The notes: generated by a model not told the origin, from the letters alone. Positions 46,471 to 55,633 are shown, counted from the first letter of the stretch. The stretch is 64,000 bases of DNA from Lachnospiraceae bacterium (GCA_017558145.1 JAFYWF010000063.1:1-64000); one strand, 5' to 3'. Numbers and translations are program-made.

Positions 46471-47817
46471 ATGGAAAAGATGAAAAAAGGGGATGCCAGA
46501 AGACAAAGTATCTTGAATGATCTTTTGAATCAGGATTGTTGTACCTATGAGTATCTAATGAATCATTATGGTATCAGTGAAAGAGCCATGCAAATGGATA
46601 TTAAGGAATTATGCAAGCAAGGATATAAGATTAAAGGAATCAAAGCCAAAAGAGGATATGTACTGACGCAGGAACAAGAGACTCCACTGACATACTATGA
46701 ATCTGCTGATTTACAAAAAATAAGAAAATTATTTATTCTTCAGATTTTGCAAAACAGCTATAATGGACATACTTTGAAGGAAATTGCTAAGTTGCTGGAG
46801 GATTATAACTGCAATGGAATTATGGAAACAGATCCTACAGTAATAGAAGGAAAGGGAAATCAGCCTCAAAAAGATTATAAGACCATTCAAAAAGCTTTGG
46901 ATGAATTGTTGGAAGCAAAGATGATAGCGGCAGTTCATGTGATGGATCCAACCAAAATAAAAGATAAAAGTGAAAAGGAAAAAAGAGGAAGAGAAGAGGA
47001 TTGGAAATACTTTATTGCTACCAATGCTCCTCTGCAGTTGGCGTTTTCGGAAGAGGAAGCGATGGAAGTTTTGAATCTTTTGGAAACCTGTTCCAAAGGA
47101 CATTATCATGAAAAAATTTTGAGTGAAATTCAAAACAAGTTAAAGATTGCACTGTGGTTCGATACCGAAGATGAGAAAACAACATCTTCGGCTTATGTTG
47201 TTTATAATAAAAGTTACGAAACAGCAAATAAATTAGATGAGTTACTTAAGGAATTAAATCGATATCCTTTTGAACATAAAGTATTGAATATTACTTACAT
47301 AAATCGGTTGAAACAAACAAATACCATTCCGTTTTCAGTAGGAGATGTGGTGTATTCTGTTGATAAGGATAAGTTGTATCTTTTAGGAGAAAGTAATGGA
47401 TATCCTTTGATTATTCAGTATTCTACGATTACAGGTGTGGAGGTCACCGAAGAAGCAAACAAAGTTTTTCGTAATGACTTTTATACCAATATGGTGAAGG
47501 ACATGCTGTCTGTTTCCATAGAAAAACCAGAATTTGTAAAAGTAGAATTTGATGATATTTTTGCCATCAAAGAAAAACTAAAACGATTGTTACATAATCG
47601 TCCGAAAGCAAAAATTTATGAAGAAGATGGAAAATTATATTATGAAGATTATATCAGTGGAATTCCTGATTTTGCAAATTATTTAAGACGTTATGGATTC
47701 AGTTGCAGAGCATTAGAGCCGCAGAGTTTACGTGAGTTGATGAAATCGTCTGCCTATAGGATTTTGGATAACTATGAACGCTTGGAGAAGGAACTTCAAG
47801 AAAAACAAAACGTATGA
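46471..47817 (+). CDS. WYL-domain transcriptional regulator 1
   Basis: A 448-residue regulator with an N-terminal helix-turn-helix (residues about 10-70: SILNDLLNQDCCTYEYLMNHYGISERAMQMDIKEL), a middle dimer region with a charged insert, and a degenerate WYL ligand-sensing domain (about 250-345) plus the WYL C-terminal extension (about 355-440, ending FANYLRRYGFSCRALEPQSLRELM). WYL proteins switch transcription in response to nucleotides or nucleic acids in several systems. ATG 46471 is chosen because AGGGGG lies 8 bases upstream. No GTGC box is visible before it; a TATAAT at 46387-46392 may be its promoter. It is co-directional with a second WYL gene. Confidence 0.85.
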   Translation: MEKMKKGDARRQSILNDLLNQDCCTYEYLMNHYGISERAMQMDIKELCKQGYKIKGIKAKRGYVLTQEQETPLTYYESADLQKIRKLFILQILQNSYNGHTLKEIAKLLEDYNCNGIMETDPTVIEGKGNQPQKDYKTIQKALDELLEAKMIAAVHVMDPTKIKDKSEKEKRGREEDWKYFIATNAPLQLAFSEEEAMEVLNLLETCSKGHYHEKILSEIQNKLKIALWFDTEDEKTTSSAYVVYNKSYETANKLDELLKELNRYPFEHKVLNITYINRLKQTNTIPFSVGDVVYSVDKDKLYLLGESNGYPLIIQYSTITGVEVTEEANKVFRNDFYTNMVKDMLSVSIEKPEFVKVEFDDIFAIKEKLKRLLHNRPKAKIYEEDGKLYYEDYISGIPDFANYLRRYGFSCRALEPQSLRELMKSSAYRILDNYERLEKELQEKQNV

Positions 47818-47836
47818 TAAGAGGGGACAGATTTCG

Positions 47837-48793
47837 ATGAGTAAAAATAATGAAAATGCAATTTATCGTTTGAATACGATTTTAACTTTATTTCAGGTAG
47901 AAGGAGTCAGTTACAGTGTGAAGGAACTGGCAGAACTTTTACAGATTCCGGCATCTGTTATTCGAAAGGATATTCTTATGCTACATACCCATGATGAGTG
48001 TGGAATTACTTTTTTTGCAGAAGAAGAGGATGGGCCGGAAGATATTGCAGAGGCGCTGAAAAGTGAAAAAGCAGATGATTTGATTCTTGGTGCTATTACG
48101 CAGTATGAGAATGAAGTGTATTTACCATTGACCGAATTGGAAATTTCCTGTTTAAATGATTTTTTGGACGGGAAACAATTAAGCGCCGGAAAGGTGAAAA
48201 AAAATTATACCATAAAGCCCATGTATAATCAGGCCCGTGCCAATATGCAGGTAAAGGTTAAAGAAATGTATGACGTAATCCAAAAAGGACAAAATATCCG
48301 CATCAAATATAAAACCCGTACCGGTGCTTTTTCAGAATGGCTGATTCGTCCCTTGGAGTTAATTCATAATGCCATGGATGATTTATATTATGTGGTAACT
48401 GTGAATCGAGGACGTATGATACCTTATCGATTGGATCGCATTCGCTCCTATCGAGTGGTAGAGGAAGACGTGGAAGTAGGAAATACGGAGGTATTAAAGC
48501 ATCTTCCTCATATGTGGGGAATGGAACTGGGTGAAAAGGTTCATGTAAAGATTAAGATTTTAAACGAAGCCAATGTGCAGTATAAGGTAAAAAGGGATTT
48601 GGCACAAAGAATTCACGGGACTTGGACACAGGTAGGGGATGACTTGTATTTTGAAGACGATGTCATTGGAATTTATAACTTTAAAAGTTGGATAAACAGT
48701 TACGGAAGTTCGGTACTGGTAGTAGAACCGGAAAGTCTCAGAAAAGAAATTATGGAAAGCGCAAGAAAACGAATTGCGTTTTATGAGGAATAA
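47837..48793 (+). CDS. WYL-domain transcriptional regulator 2
   Basis: A 318-residue regulator following the first by 19 bases. It has an N-terminal HTH (about 8-60: SYSVKELAELLQIPASVIRKDILML), a WYL-type domain (about 145-225, IRIKYKTRTGAFSEWLIRPLELIHNAMDDLYYVVTV, RLDRIRSYRV) and the C-terminal WCX-type extension ending SWINSYGSSVLVVEPESLRKEI. The canonical Trp-Tyr-Leu is DDLYYV here. Tandem WYL genes often work as hetero-oligomers. They are the only DNA-binding regulators in the 18-kb cluster and thus the best candidates to act on the GTGC box. ATG 47837 with GAGGGG is chosen. Confidence 0.87.
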   Translation: MSKNNENAIYRLNTILTLFQVEGVSYSVKELAELLQIPASVIRKDILMLHTHDECGITFFAEEEDGPEDIAEALKSEKADDLILGAITQYENEVYLPLTELEISCLNDFLDGKQLSAGKVKKNYTIKPMYNQARANMQVKVKEMYDVIQKGQNIRIKYKTRTGAFSEWLIRPLELIHNAMDDLYYVVTVNRGRMIPYRLDRIRSYRVVEEDVEVGNTEVLKHLPHMWGMELGEKVHVKIKILNEANVQYKVKRDLAQRIHGTWTQVGDDLYFEDDVIGIYNFKSWINSYGSSVLVVEPESLRKEIMESARKRIAFYEE

Positions 48794-48830
48794 AAAAGTG
48801 CAAAAAAATAGCTGTTGTGACAGATATACT
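48792..48830 (+). promoter_or_regulatory. GTGC-box promoter, site 2 (far upstream of TPR gene)
   Basis: AAAAAAGTGCAAAAAA begins at the stop codon of the second WYL gene and is followed by TATACT at 48825-48830, exactly 27 bases after the GTGC start. It lies within the 5' arm of the terminator hairpin that ends the WYL transcript, 109 bases before site 3. A transcript from it would run straight into that hairpin's 3' arm. Confidence 0.6.
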
Positions 48831-48873
48831 GAAAAATGTAATCAGTATTTGTTACAGCAGTTATTTTTTTGTA
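48806..48873 (+). terminator. Terminator of the WYL operon
   Basis: AATAGCTGTTGTGACAGATA followed by TACTG pairs imperfectly with CAGTATTTGTTACAGCAGTT plus ATT, then TTTTTT. The stem is about 22 bp with a few G-U pairs and a loop of about 11 bases. It overlaps GTGC-box site 2. Confidence 0.8.
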
Positions 48874-48900
48874 TAAAAATTGAAAGAAATTAGGGGAATG

Positions 48901-48940
48901 AAAAAAGTGCAAAAAAGTTCCTGTATGTGGCTGATAAGAT
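48901..48940 (+). promoter_or_regulatory. GTGC-box promoter, site 3 (TPR gene)
   Basis: AAAAAAGTGCAAAAAA at 48901-48916, then GTTCC, and a -10-like TAAGAT at 48935-48940 (GATAAT at 48938 is an alternative). It lies about 45 bases before the TPR gene's start codon and is probably its main promoter. Confidence 0.7.
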
Positions 48941-48985
48941 AATGATATCAACAAAAAACAACGTAAAACAAAAGGAGAAATTATT

Positions 48986-51145
48986 ATGAAAAACAAGAAA
49001 AGTAAAGTATTCAAACGAGTTACTGCAGGTATGATGGCAGGGATGTTACTTATAGGAAATATGGGAACTGTGTATGCTGCAGAAAGTGATGAGGTACGAA
49101 ACAAAGCAAAAGCGGCTTACGAAGAAAAAAATTATCAAGAAGCCAAAAATTATTATGAAGAATTAATTGCATCCAATGAGGCTACAGCAGCAGATTATTG
49201 GTATTCCGGTGCATCGGATACAAATTTAGGTTTTTATTATTTGGCAAAGGAAAAAATAGAAACAGCGCAAGAGTTAATGGAAAATGGAGATACTGCCGTA
49301 TCGGTAGCGGAACAGAGAATGAAATCCATGTATTATGCCGGTGACTATTGGTATGTAGAAAAAATTTATGAGGATGCAGTAAGAAAAGGAATTGTAAACA
49401 CATATCTCAAGTCCATGTATGCAGATAGCTTAGCAAATTGTAAGCAGTACTCAAAAGCAATAGGATTATACGAGGAACTTTTAAACGAATATGAAGGAGA
49501 TGAAATTTCCTACAAAACCACCTATTTAAATGCCATTGGGAACATGCATAAAAACATGGGCGAGTATGAAATTGCGAAACAGTATTATAATGACGCGTTA
49601 GCCTTGGATGGTAATCAGGCAGCTTATAGCGAAAAAATGTCCTACATGGAATTGGAAGGCAAATTAGAAGATGTAGAGCAGATTGTTACTTCCTATATGA
49701 GTGAAAGAAGCAATGAAGAAATTGCTGACGTTTTAGCAGAGAAAGGATATTACCAAGAAGCCCTTGATTACTATGAAAAGGCAACTCAAGAAAACGGGGC
49801 TGATGTAAGAACATCTATAGCAGATGCTTACTATGATTTTGGAATGGCCAAGGAAGCGGCTGCAATCTATGAGGAATTATTAGTAGAAAATCCAACAAAT
49901 ACTGCATATATGAATTCCTTGGGATCTATTTATTGTGATGGTTTGGGTAGATACGCTGAAGCCGAGGAACTCTTTAAGAAAGTAATGGAATTGAACCCTG
50001 ATGCAAATGGTACACTTTCCAATTTTGGAGTCATTACCAGAAAAGAAGGGGATTTAAATCAAACAGTAGAGGCTTATCAGAATGCCCTTGAGCAGTTCCC
50101 GGGATATACAAAAATATATAATTATAGAATTATGTATCAAAAAGACATTACGATAGAGGAAGCAAAAGAAATTTTTTCACAGTATCCGGGATGGCCTGAG
50201 GATGAAACAATGCAGGCTATGATGCTGATGGATACGATTGGTGATTCTGCATCAGATATTACCTTAGAAAGCTATCTTGATTATTATCGTCAGTTGTTAG
50301 CAGAAGATGGTGGAAACTATTATTTCTTAAAAACAGTGGCAGATTTGTTAAAATCCCAAGGAAATTATGAAGAAGCTTTAGAGTATTATCTTCAGGCAAA
50401 AGAAGTAGCAGGCATTTTATCCTACTATGCTGTGAATGGTTTAGGCGATTGTTACTTCTATTGTGGACAGTATGAAAATGCTGCAGCTTGCTATGAGCAG
50501 AATGCTATTGATTTTCATGCAACTAATCTCTTACGAAGCATGGCAGATTGTTACCTAATGTCAGGTGATGTGGAACAGGCAAAAGCAGCTTTGGAAAGAT
50601 ACAAAGCAGAAGGCGGAACAGGAAGCATTGCTTCATATAACATGTTGATTGCTTACCAGGAAAATGATTATGAAGCATTATTAGAAAATGCAACAAAAAC
50701 ATTGGAAGAAGCACCGGGAAATGTGAAAGCAAAAGCCTACAAAGCAGTGGCATTAAATGCACTTAAGATGGAAGGTGCCGATGAGGTTATTGCAGATATT
50801 GACAGTATCATTTATGCAGCAGGAAATCAGGATAAAATGATTGCCGAAAGTATCCTGGGACGATTGGATCAGGCAAGAAGAATCTATGGTGAAATGCAGC
50901 AGTTGTATCCGGTAGAGGCTCGTCAGGCAGTGTTTGATTATGAAATTCGCAATCTCCTTCAGGATCCTGAATTTTGTGAAATGGCAGGATTAGAAGTACC
51001 GGAAAGTAGTGTTGAAACTATGTTATCCGGAATTCCACAAGGTGAAGGTAATGCAACTTCTCCGATCATTCCGGTAGCGACAGGTGCAGGCGTGTTAGCT
51101 GTACTTGGAGGAGTCGTAGTCTTACTGAAAAAGAAATCAAAATAA
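48986..51145 (+). CDS. Extracellular TPR-repeat protein with C-terminal membrane anchor
   Basis: A 719-residue protein with a signal peptide (1-31, ending VYAAES), about 12 or more tetratricopeptide repeats across residues 35-640 (for example YQEAKNYYEELIA, YEIAKQYYNDALALD, YEEALEYYLQAKEV), and a C-terminal transmembrane helix (about 690-713) followed by LKKKSK. There is no LPXTG motif, so it is anchored by the helix, not by sortase. TPRs form protein-binding solenoids; outside the cell this could scaffold the VWA and transglutaminase proteins of the cluster. AAAGGAG ribosome site, GTGC-box promoter. Confidence 0.88.
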   Translation: MKNKKSKVFKRVTAGMMAGMLLIGNMGTVYAAESDEVRNKAKAAYEEKNYQEAKNYYEELIASNEATAADYWYSGASDTNLGFYYLAKEKIETAQELMENGDTAVSVAEQRMKSMYYAGDYWYVEKIYEDAVRKGIVNTYLKSMYADSLANCKQYSKAIGLYEELLNEYEGDEISYKTTYLNAIGNMHKNMGEYEIAKQYYNDALALDGNQAAYSEKMSYMELEGKLEDVEQIVTSYMSERSNEEIADVLAEKGYYQEALDYYEKATQENGADVRTSIADAYYDFGMAKEAAAIYEELLVENPTNTAYMNSLGSIYCDGLGRYAEAEELFKKVMELNPDANGTLSNFGVITRKEGDLNQTVEAYQNALEQFPGYTKIYNYRIMYQKDITIEEAKEIFSQYPGWPEDETMQAMMLMDTIGDSASDITLESYLDYYRQLLAEDGGNYYFLKTVADLLKSQGNYEEALEYYLQAKEVAGILSYYAVNGLGDCYFYCGQYENAAACYEQNAIDFHATNLLRSMADCYLMSGDVEQAKAALERYKAEGGTGSIASYNMLIAYQENDYEALLENATKTLEEAPGNVKAKAYKAVALNALKMEGADEVIADIDSIIYAAGNQDKMIAESILGRLDQARRIYGEMQQLYPVEARQAVFDYEIRNLLQDPEFCEMAGLEVPESSVETMLSGIPQGEGNATSPIIPVATGAGVLAVLGGVVVLLKKKSK

Positions 51146-51168
51146 GTAACAAAACAACCGTAACAATA

Positions 51169-51197
51169 AGATGCCGGGGAGAGAAACTCCGGCATCT
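51169..51197 (+). terminator. Stem-loop after the TPR gene
   Basis: AGATGCCGG pairs with CCGGCATCT around an 11-base loop. There is no T-run, so it may be a partial terminator or a processing signal separating the TPR and transglutaminase reading frames. Confidence 0.55.
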
Positions 51198-51249
51198 GTA
51201 ACGACAAACATAAAAATGTAAAATCTTAATCCGAGAAAGGAGGAAGAAG

Positions 51250-52278
51250 ATGATTCGAAATAAAATAAAACAAAGTCGTATACTTTTAACTTTATTTACC
51301 TTCCTTGCTATTGGAATCTTATGTATGAATAGGGAGATAGGAAGCTTTCCTATAGTAAATGCTACCGTAATCACAGAGCAGAAAGAAGAAAGCAAAGAAA
51401 AAGAAGAGTCAGAAGAAAGAAAAGCACCTGCTTCCTCCGTTTCTTATGAAATACCAAAGAAGCAAGACGTAGAAAAGGAAGTCCAGGCACAGCAGGAAAT
51501 AGAAAAGGAAATCGAGCTTCCAGGGGAAGTAGAAAAAGAACCACAGCCTCTTGGTTCAATACATATCCGGGCTTCCTGGCTCAATGTAAGAGAAACACCC
51601 AATGGAACAGTTGTCGGGAAAGTGGCAGCAGGGGAACAATATGATTATTACGAAGAACAAAATCAATGGCTGAAAATCAAGTATGAAGATTCTTACGGAT
51701 ATATCTTTGGAGATTATGGGGATATCTATGATATAGAAGGAAACTTAGTGACAGCAGCCAATATTCCAGAACCGGAACCTGAACCGGCACCGCAACAACC
51801 GGTGGAACAAGAACAGCCTGCAGCACAACCCCAGCAACAACCACAGAAAAATCCGCAGGACATGTCCACACCGGAATTATGTCAGTGGGTACTTGGTCAG
51901 ATTATTACACCGGATATGGATGATTTTGCTAAGGTACGAGCAGTAAATAAATATCTATGTGATCATATGACCTATGATTTGAATTATTATACAACCCGAG
52001 ATGCTATCTTATTGGGAAGAGGACGTTGTCAGGGATATACCAATGCATTTAAGAATTTGATGAATACCTTAGGGATTCCAACGGACTATGTTCGAGGCTA
52101 TGCCGGAAATGACCGAAGTGCTACTCACGCATGGAATCGAGTGTTAATCGGAGGAACCTATTATTATGTGGATGTTACTTGGAATGATAGTACAGGCTCA
52201 AATCAATATTTATTATTGAATGAGGCAGAATTTAACTATAACAGACAGGTGATTGGATATAATCCCAATAGTGAATAA
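51250..52278 (+). CDS. Secreted SH3b and transglutaminase-like protein
   Basis: A 342-residue surface protein: an N-terminal signal or membrane helix (about 12-37), a Glu/Lys-rich stalk, a bacterial SH3 domain (about 98-158, IRASWLNVRETPNGTVVGKV), a Pro/Gln/Glu-rich linker (about 172-210) and a transglutaminase/protease-like domain (about 213-342). The catalytic triad is intact: Cys260 in GRGRCQGYTNAF, His293 in THAWNRV and Asp308 in YYVDVTWND. SH3b commonly binds peptidoglycan, so the enzyme probably acts in the wall as a protease or cross-linker. GAAAGGAGG precedes the ATG; no GTGC box, so it is likely read through from the TPR gene. Confidence 0.88.
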   Translation: MIRNKIKQSRILLTLFTFLAIGILCMNREIGSFPIVNATVITEQKEESKEKEESEERKAPASSVSYEIPKKQDVEKEVQAQQEIEKEIELPGEVEKEPQPLGSIHIRASWLNVRETPNGTVVGKVAAGEQYDYYEEQNQWLKIKYEDSYGYIFGDYGDIYDIEGNLVTAANIPEPEPEPAPQQPVEQEQPAAQPQQQPQKNPQDMSTPELCQWVLGQIITPDMDDFAKVRAVNKYLCDHMTYDLNYYTTRDAILLGRGRCQGYTNAFKNLMNTLGIPTDYVRGYAGNDRSATHAWNRVLIGGTYYYVDVTWNDSTGSNQYLLLNEAEFNYNRQVIGYNPNSE

Positions 52279-52333
52279 AGGTTGGGAATCTATGTAAGAC
52301 ATGCTATTTTATTCTAAAGGTATAAAGAGGAAC

Positions 52334-52366
52334 AAAAGGATGACTGAAAAAAGGGTCGTCCTTTTT
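52334..52366 (+). terminator. Intrinsic terminator after the transglutaminase gene
   Basis: AAAAGGATGAC pairs with GTCGTCCTTTT (one mismatch) around an A-rich loop, followed by Ts and GTAT. It ends the TPR/transglutaminase unit. Confidence 0.75.
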
Positions 52367-52448
52367 GTATTGAAGGGGAAAAAATAGTATATTTTGTTGA
52401 AGGAGTTGGGGATAGGAAGAAAGCATGGTATAATGTTTCGAAGAATAC

Positions 52449-52487
52449 AAAAAAGTGCAAAAAATTTCCAACCACTACATATATAAT
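52449..52487 (+). promoter_or_regulatory. GTGC-box promoter, site 4 (DUF4145/RDD-FHA/VWA-FHA operon)
   Basis: AAAAAAGTGCAAAAAA at 52449-52464, then TTTCC, and a perfect TATAAT at 52482-52487, 27 bases after the GTGC start. This is the best copy of the shared promoter and serves as the reference. It lies 52 bases before the first gene of a three-gene operon. Confidence 0.75.
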
Positions 52488-52538
52488 GAATTTAACATTA
52501 AGAAGAGAGAAAATTCATTACATAGGAGATTGTAATAC

Positions 52539-53111
52539 ATGAGAACAAATTTTAATCATTTAAGAGAGTATCCTAAATATTTTGAAATCGCAAAAACTGC
52601 AGAAAAACAGATTTTAAATGCCAAGAATCAGGCAGAATTCAAGATGGCAGGAAATCTTATGCGTCAGTTGATGGAAGGATTGATTGGGGAACTTGTAGCT
52701 AAGCATGGACTGGAACCAAAAGATTTTGGTGATGCTTTGAAAAAATTAAAGCAGGGAAGGATTATGCATAAAGCAAGTATCAATCATTTATATAGAATCA
52801 AAGATTTGGGCAACATTTGTTCTCATCCTAAAGATACCATTTCCGAAGATGAACTTCATGAAATGTATTCCTTGGTGTATGAGGAATCTTATCGATTGGT
52901 GAAATATTATTTAACCGATCAAGCTGTGAATGATTATAAAAAAGCACAGCGGGAGGGGCAGATACAGAATCATGATTCAAAACAATCTTATCATAACCAA
53001 AATAAAAATGTTAACAATGAAAACCAAAATGCAGAAAGCAAGAGCGAAGGGTGGATCGCGGCACTCATTGGCATTGCTGTTGTGATAGTCTGTTTATGTT
53101 TGGTGTTATAG
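52539..53111 (+). CDS. DUF4145-like tail-anchored protein
   Basis: A 190-residue protein with a helical N-terminal domain (1-125) resembling DUF4145, a HEPN-related domain (LMRQLMEGLIGELVAKHGL, then LYRIKDLGNICSHPKD with the family's GN-x-x-xH ending), an Asn/Gln-rich linker (about 135-167) and a C-terminal transmembrane helix (about 170-189). The strict HEPN RNase motif R-x4-6-H is not present, so it is likely a binding rather than a cutting domain. It should sit in the membrane facing the cytoplasm. First gene of a GTGC-box operon with RDD-FHA and VWA-FHA. Confidence 0.7.
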   Translation: MRTNFNHLREYPKYFEIAKTAEKQILNAKNQAEFKMAGNLMRQLMEGLIGELVAKHGLEPKDFGDALKKLKQGRIMHKASINHLYRIKDLGNICSHPKDTISEDELHEMYSLVYEESYRLVKYYLTDQAVNDYKKAQREGQIQNHDSKQSYHNQNKNVNNENQNAESKSEGWIAALIGIAVVIVCLCLVL

Positions 53112-53126
53112 AGGAGGAAACGGTAG

Positions 53127-54023
53127 ATGAGAAAACAAGGGAAAATAGAAAATAGAATCATAGCAGGCATCGTAGATATTATAGTAACAGGGATGATAGC
53201 AATCGTTTTCATGTATGCGGCAGCGCAGGCTTTTTCTAAGAATGTACAAAGCTTTGAAATTATGATTCCTGTAGTTTATTTTGTGTATTTGTTAGCTATG
53301 GATTTGTTCCGTGAGGGTCAAAGCATAGGAAGAATTTTAGTAAAAGAACGTGTCATTGGAAAAGAGGAAAAAGCACCTTCCACCGTAGATTTTATTGTCC
53401 GTAACATTATAAAAACTATGCCGGTATTGATCATTTTCTTATTTCCAACACTTCGTATCTTGGCTCTTGGTATTGCAGTAGCTTACATACTGTTTCCTTT
53501 CTTTCATAAGCAACATTTGGCATTACATGACCTTGTAGGTGAAACAAAGGTGTGTGCAAATGCGTGGGAAAGTGTAGAAGAAAAAGTAGAATACTCACAA
53601 GAAAAGATAACTTTGAAGGAAGAAACTGCAGAGAATTCAATTAGCTTAGAAGAAGCAAAAGAAGATAACACAAAAAAACAAAAGCAGGAAGATAACCAAG
53701 CAGAAGTGGTGAAGCCCGGGCTCTATGGTGTATCAGGTGAGTATGAAGAAGCTTTTATTCCGCTAACCGGTGAGGTGGTTTTAGGAAGAGAATATAGTTG
53801 TAATCTGATTTTCCCGGGAGAAACTTTGGGAATCAGCAGACGCCATTGTATGGTGCAATATGACCAAGAAAATAAAATGTTTATTATTATAGATTTAAAT
53901 TCTACTTATGGAACCTTTTTGGGAGATGGCAGCAGAATTCCTGCAGGAGAGACAATGTATCTTAAAGAGGGCGAGGAATTCTACATAGGAAACAATGAGA
54001 GATTTCGTGTGGGAAATGAATAA
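53127..54023 (+). CDS. RDD membrane domain fused to FHA domain
   Basis: A 298-residue protein. Residues 1-140 form an RDD domain: three transmembrane helices with the family Arg/Asp positions (ENRIIAGIVDIIVTG, GQSIGRILVKERVIG, LALHDLVGETKV). A charged linker leads to a C-terminal FHA domain (about 205-297) with GREYSCNLIF, ISRRHC and NSTYGTFLGDG intact. Its FHA is nearly the same as that of the protein at 45676, indicating duplication. It would place phosphothreonine binding at a membrane channel-like platform. GGAGG ribosome site; 15 bases after the DUF4145-like gene. Confidence 0.9.
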   Translation: MRKQGKIENRIIAGIVDIIVTGMIAIVFMYAAAQAFSKNVQSFEIMIPVVYFVYLLAMDLFREGQSIGRILVKERVIGKEEKAPSTVDFIVRNIIKTMPVLIIFLFPTLRILALGIAVAYILFPFFHKQHLALHDLVGETKVCANAWESVEEKVEYSQEKITLKEETAENSISLEEAKEDNTKKQKQEDNQAEVVKPGLYGVSGEYEEAFIPLTGEVVLGREYSCNLIFPGETLGISRRHCMVQYDQENKMFIIIDLNSTYGTFLGDGSRIPAGETMYLKEGEEFYIGNNERFRVGNE

Positions 54024-54039
54024 TAGAAAAGAGGTACTT

Positions 54040-55596
54040 ATGAAAAAAACAGTGAGAAAATGGTTACTGGGATTTGGAATGATGGTAATCATGCTTTGTT
54101 GCCAGAATAACAAAGCAAGTGCAGCTGAAGTAAAAGAAGTAAATATAGAAGGATATCGATTGGAAGAAAATCGTATGCACGTCTATTTTAATACCGATGC
54201 GGCTACAGAGCCTACTAACCAAAACTTGAGCTTGTTTTTAGGGGATTGGAAATGTGAGGCAGTGAAGGTATCTTCTTTTGATTCCTTAGGAGAAGGAGTA
54301 TCATATCTGGTATTGGTGGATGTTTCAGGTTCTGTTACACAGTCAGATTTAGAAACAACGAAAGAAATTCTAAAAACATTGGTGGACTTAAAAACAAATA
54401 AAGATAATCTTTCCATTATGGAAATTAAAAATGAGATAGAATATACAGATTTTTCTTCTGATAAGGAACTTCTATTAGAACAGATACAAAACATTGAGCG
54501 TACTAAAGAAGATACGAATTTATATCTGGCTATACGGGAAGGCTTAAAACTTTTAGCGGAAGAAGAGGATTGTTTTGAAAAAAAATGTATGATCATTTTT
54601 TCAGACGGAATGGATGATCAGAAAAATGGAATTTTATTTGAAGATGTAAGAGATAGCATTAAAAATAGTAACGTACCTATTTGCACTCTTGCTATGCTCT
54701 TTAAAGGCAATGTAAAAGGAGAAGAAGCTCCTGACAAAGTAATGAAGAGTTTTACGGACAATGGGGCAGGTGGCCTTCATGTGCGTTTGGAAGATTCCGG
54801 GATGGAAGCAGAAGAAATAGCAACGCTTTTTTCACAATTTTCTCATAGCGGGCTGGTAGCGGAAGTTTCTTTAGAGGGATTTGAAACCAATGGTTCTCAA
54901 GTGGAATTAAATATAGGGATGAAAGCTGCCAATGAAAACATACAGTCAGATTCCTATACCATACCATCATATGAAATTGCTTCTGTATTAAAAGTTCCTG
55001 TGGAAGAAGTGGCAGAGGAAGTTTTGGAAGTGGAGGAAGAGACTAAGAATTCTAACTATTTGTTTGCTCTTCTTGCAGGAGGAATTTTTCTGGTAGTGGC
55101 AACCATTCTTGTTTTGATAAATAAGAAAAAAGAAGGAAAATCAGAAGTTATGGAAGAAGCAGAGGAAGAACAGACCGGAGCAGATGAGATAGAAGGGAAT
55201 CTGGCAAAAAAACAAAAACCTGACAATCTGCAATCACAAAATCAAGAAGAAACAGAAAATGGTACATCCATAGAAGCAGAAGTGCAAGAAGCTAAAAGCG
55301 TTTTAATCGAGCTTACGGAAATCGGACCAAACAGCAATAGAGTGTTGAAAAAACAATGTACAGATATGGTAACTATCGGGAGAAGAAAAAATGCAGATCT
55401 CGTGATTGCTGAAGATTTACAGGTATCCGGGCAGCATTGTAAGTTAATTCTGGATGGAGACGGTCTCTATATTCAGGATTTGGAATCTACTAATGGCACT
55501 TTTTTAAATGGGGTTCCCTTAATCGAAAAAACCCGATTATCACAGGATGACATCCTATTCATTGGATCCTTTGAATACCGAATTTCCTGGGAGTAA
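54040..55596 (+). CDS. Extracellular VWA domain fused across the membrane to cytoplasmic FHA
   Basis: A 518-residue protein with a signal peptide (1-28), an extracellular von Willebrand A domain (about 85-275) whose metal-binding site is intact (Asp94-x-Ser96-x-Ser98 in DVSGS), a single transmembrane helix (about 338-360), a Glu-rich cytoplasmic linker, and a C-terminal FHA domain (about 425-518; TIGRRKNADLVI, VSGQHCKL, ESTNGTFLNG). This layout links an outside adhesion or protein-binding domain to inside phosphothreonine recognition. ATG 54040 with GAGG is chosen over the upstream in-frame ATG 53995, which lies inside the previous gene. GTGC-box site 5 begins at its stop codon. Confidence 0.9.
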   Translation: MKKTVRKWLLGFGMMVIMLCCQNNKASAAEVKEVNIEGYRLEENRMHVYFNTDAATEPTNQNLSLFLGDWKCEAVKVSSFDSLGEGVSYLVLVDVSGSVTQSDLETTKEILKTLVDLKTNKDNLSIMEIKNEIEYTDFSSDKELLLEQIQNIERTKEDTNLYLAIREGLKLLAEEEDCFEKKCMIIFSDGMDDQKNGILFEDVRDSIKNSNVPICTLAMLFKGNVKGEEAPDKVMKSFTDNGAGGLHVRLEDSGMEAEEIATLFSQFSHSGLVAEVSLEGFETNGSQVELNIGMKAANENIQSDSYTIPSYEIASVLKVPVEEVAEEVLEVEEETKNSNYLFALLAGGIFLVVATILVLINKKKEGKSEVMEEAEEEQTGADEIEGNLAKKQKPDNLQSQNQEETENGTSIEAEVQEAKSVLIELTEIGPNSNRVLKKQCTDMVTIGRRKNADLVIAEDLQVSGQHCKLILDGDGLYIQDLESTNGTFLNGVPLIEKTRLSQDDILFIGSFEYRISWE

Positions 55597-55633
55597 AAAA
55601 GTGCAAAAAAATTTCGTTGCAAGATAATAAGAT
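55595..55633 (+). promoter_or_regulatory. GTGC-box promoter, site 5 (zinc-ribbon FHA / HEPN-kinase operon)
   Basis: AAAAAAGTGCAAAAAA begins within the VWA-FHA stop codon; ATTTCG and a -10-like TAAGAT at 55628-55633 follow, 27 bases after the GTGC start. It precedes a three-gene operon by about 75 bases. Confidence 0.7.

Noticed and set aside
51010-51145. LPXTG sortase signal at the end of the TPR protein
   Set aside because: There is a hydrophobic helix and a Lys-rich tail, but no LPxTG-like motif before it.
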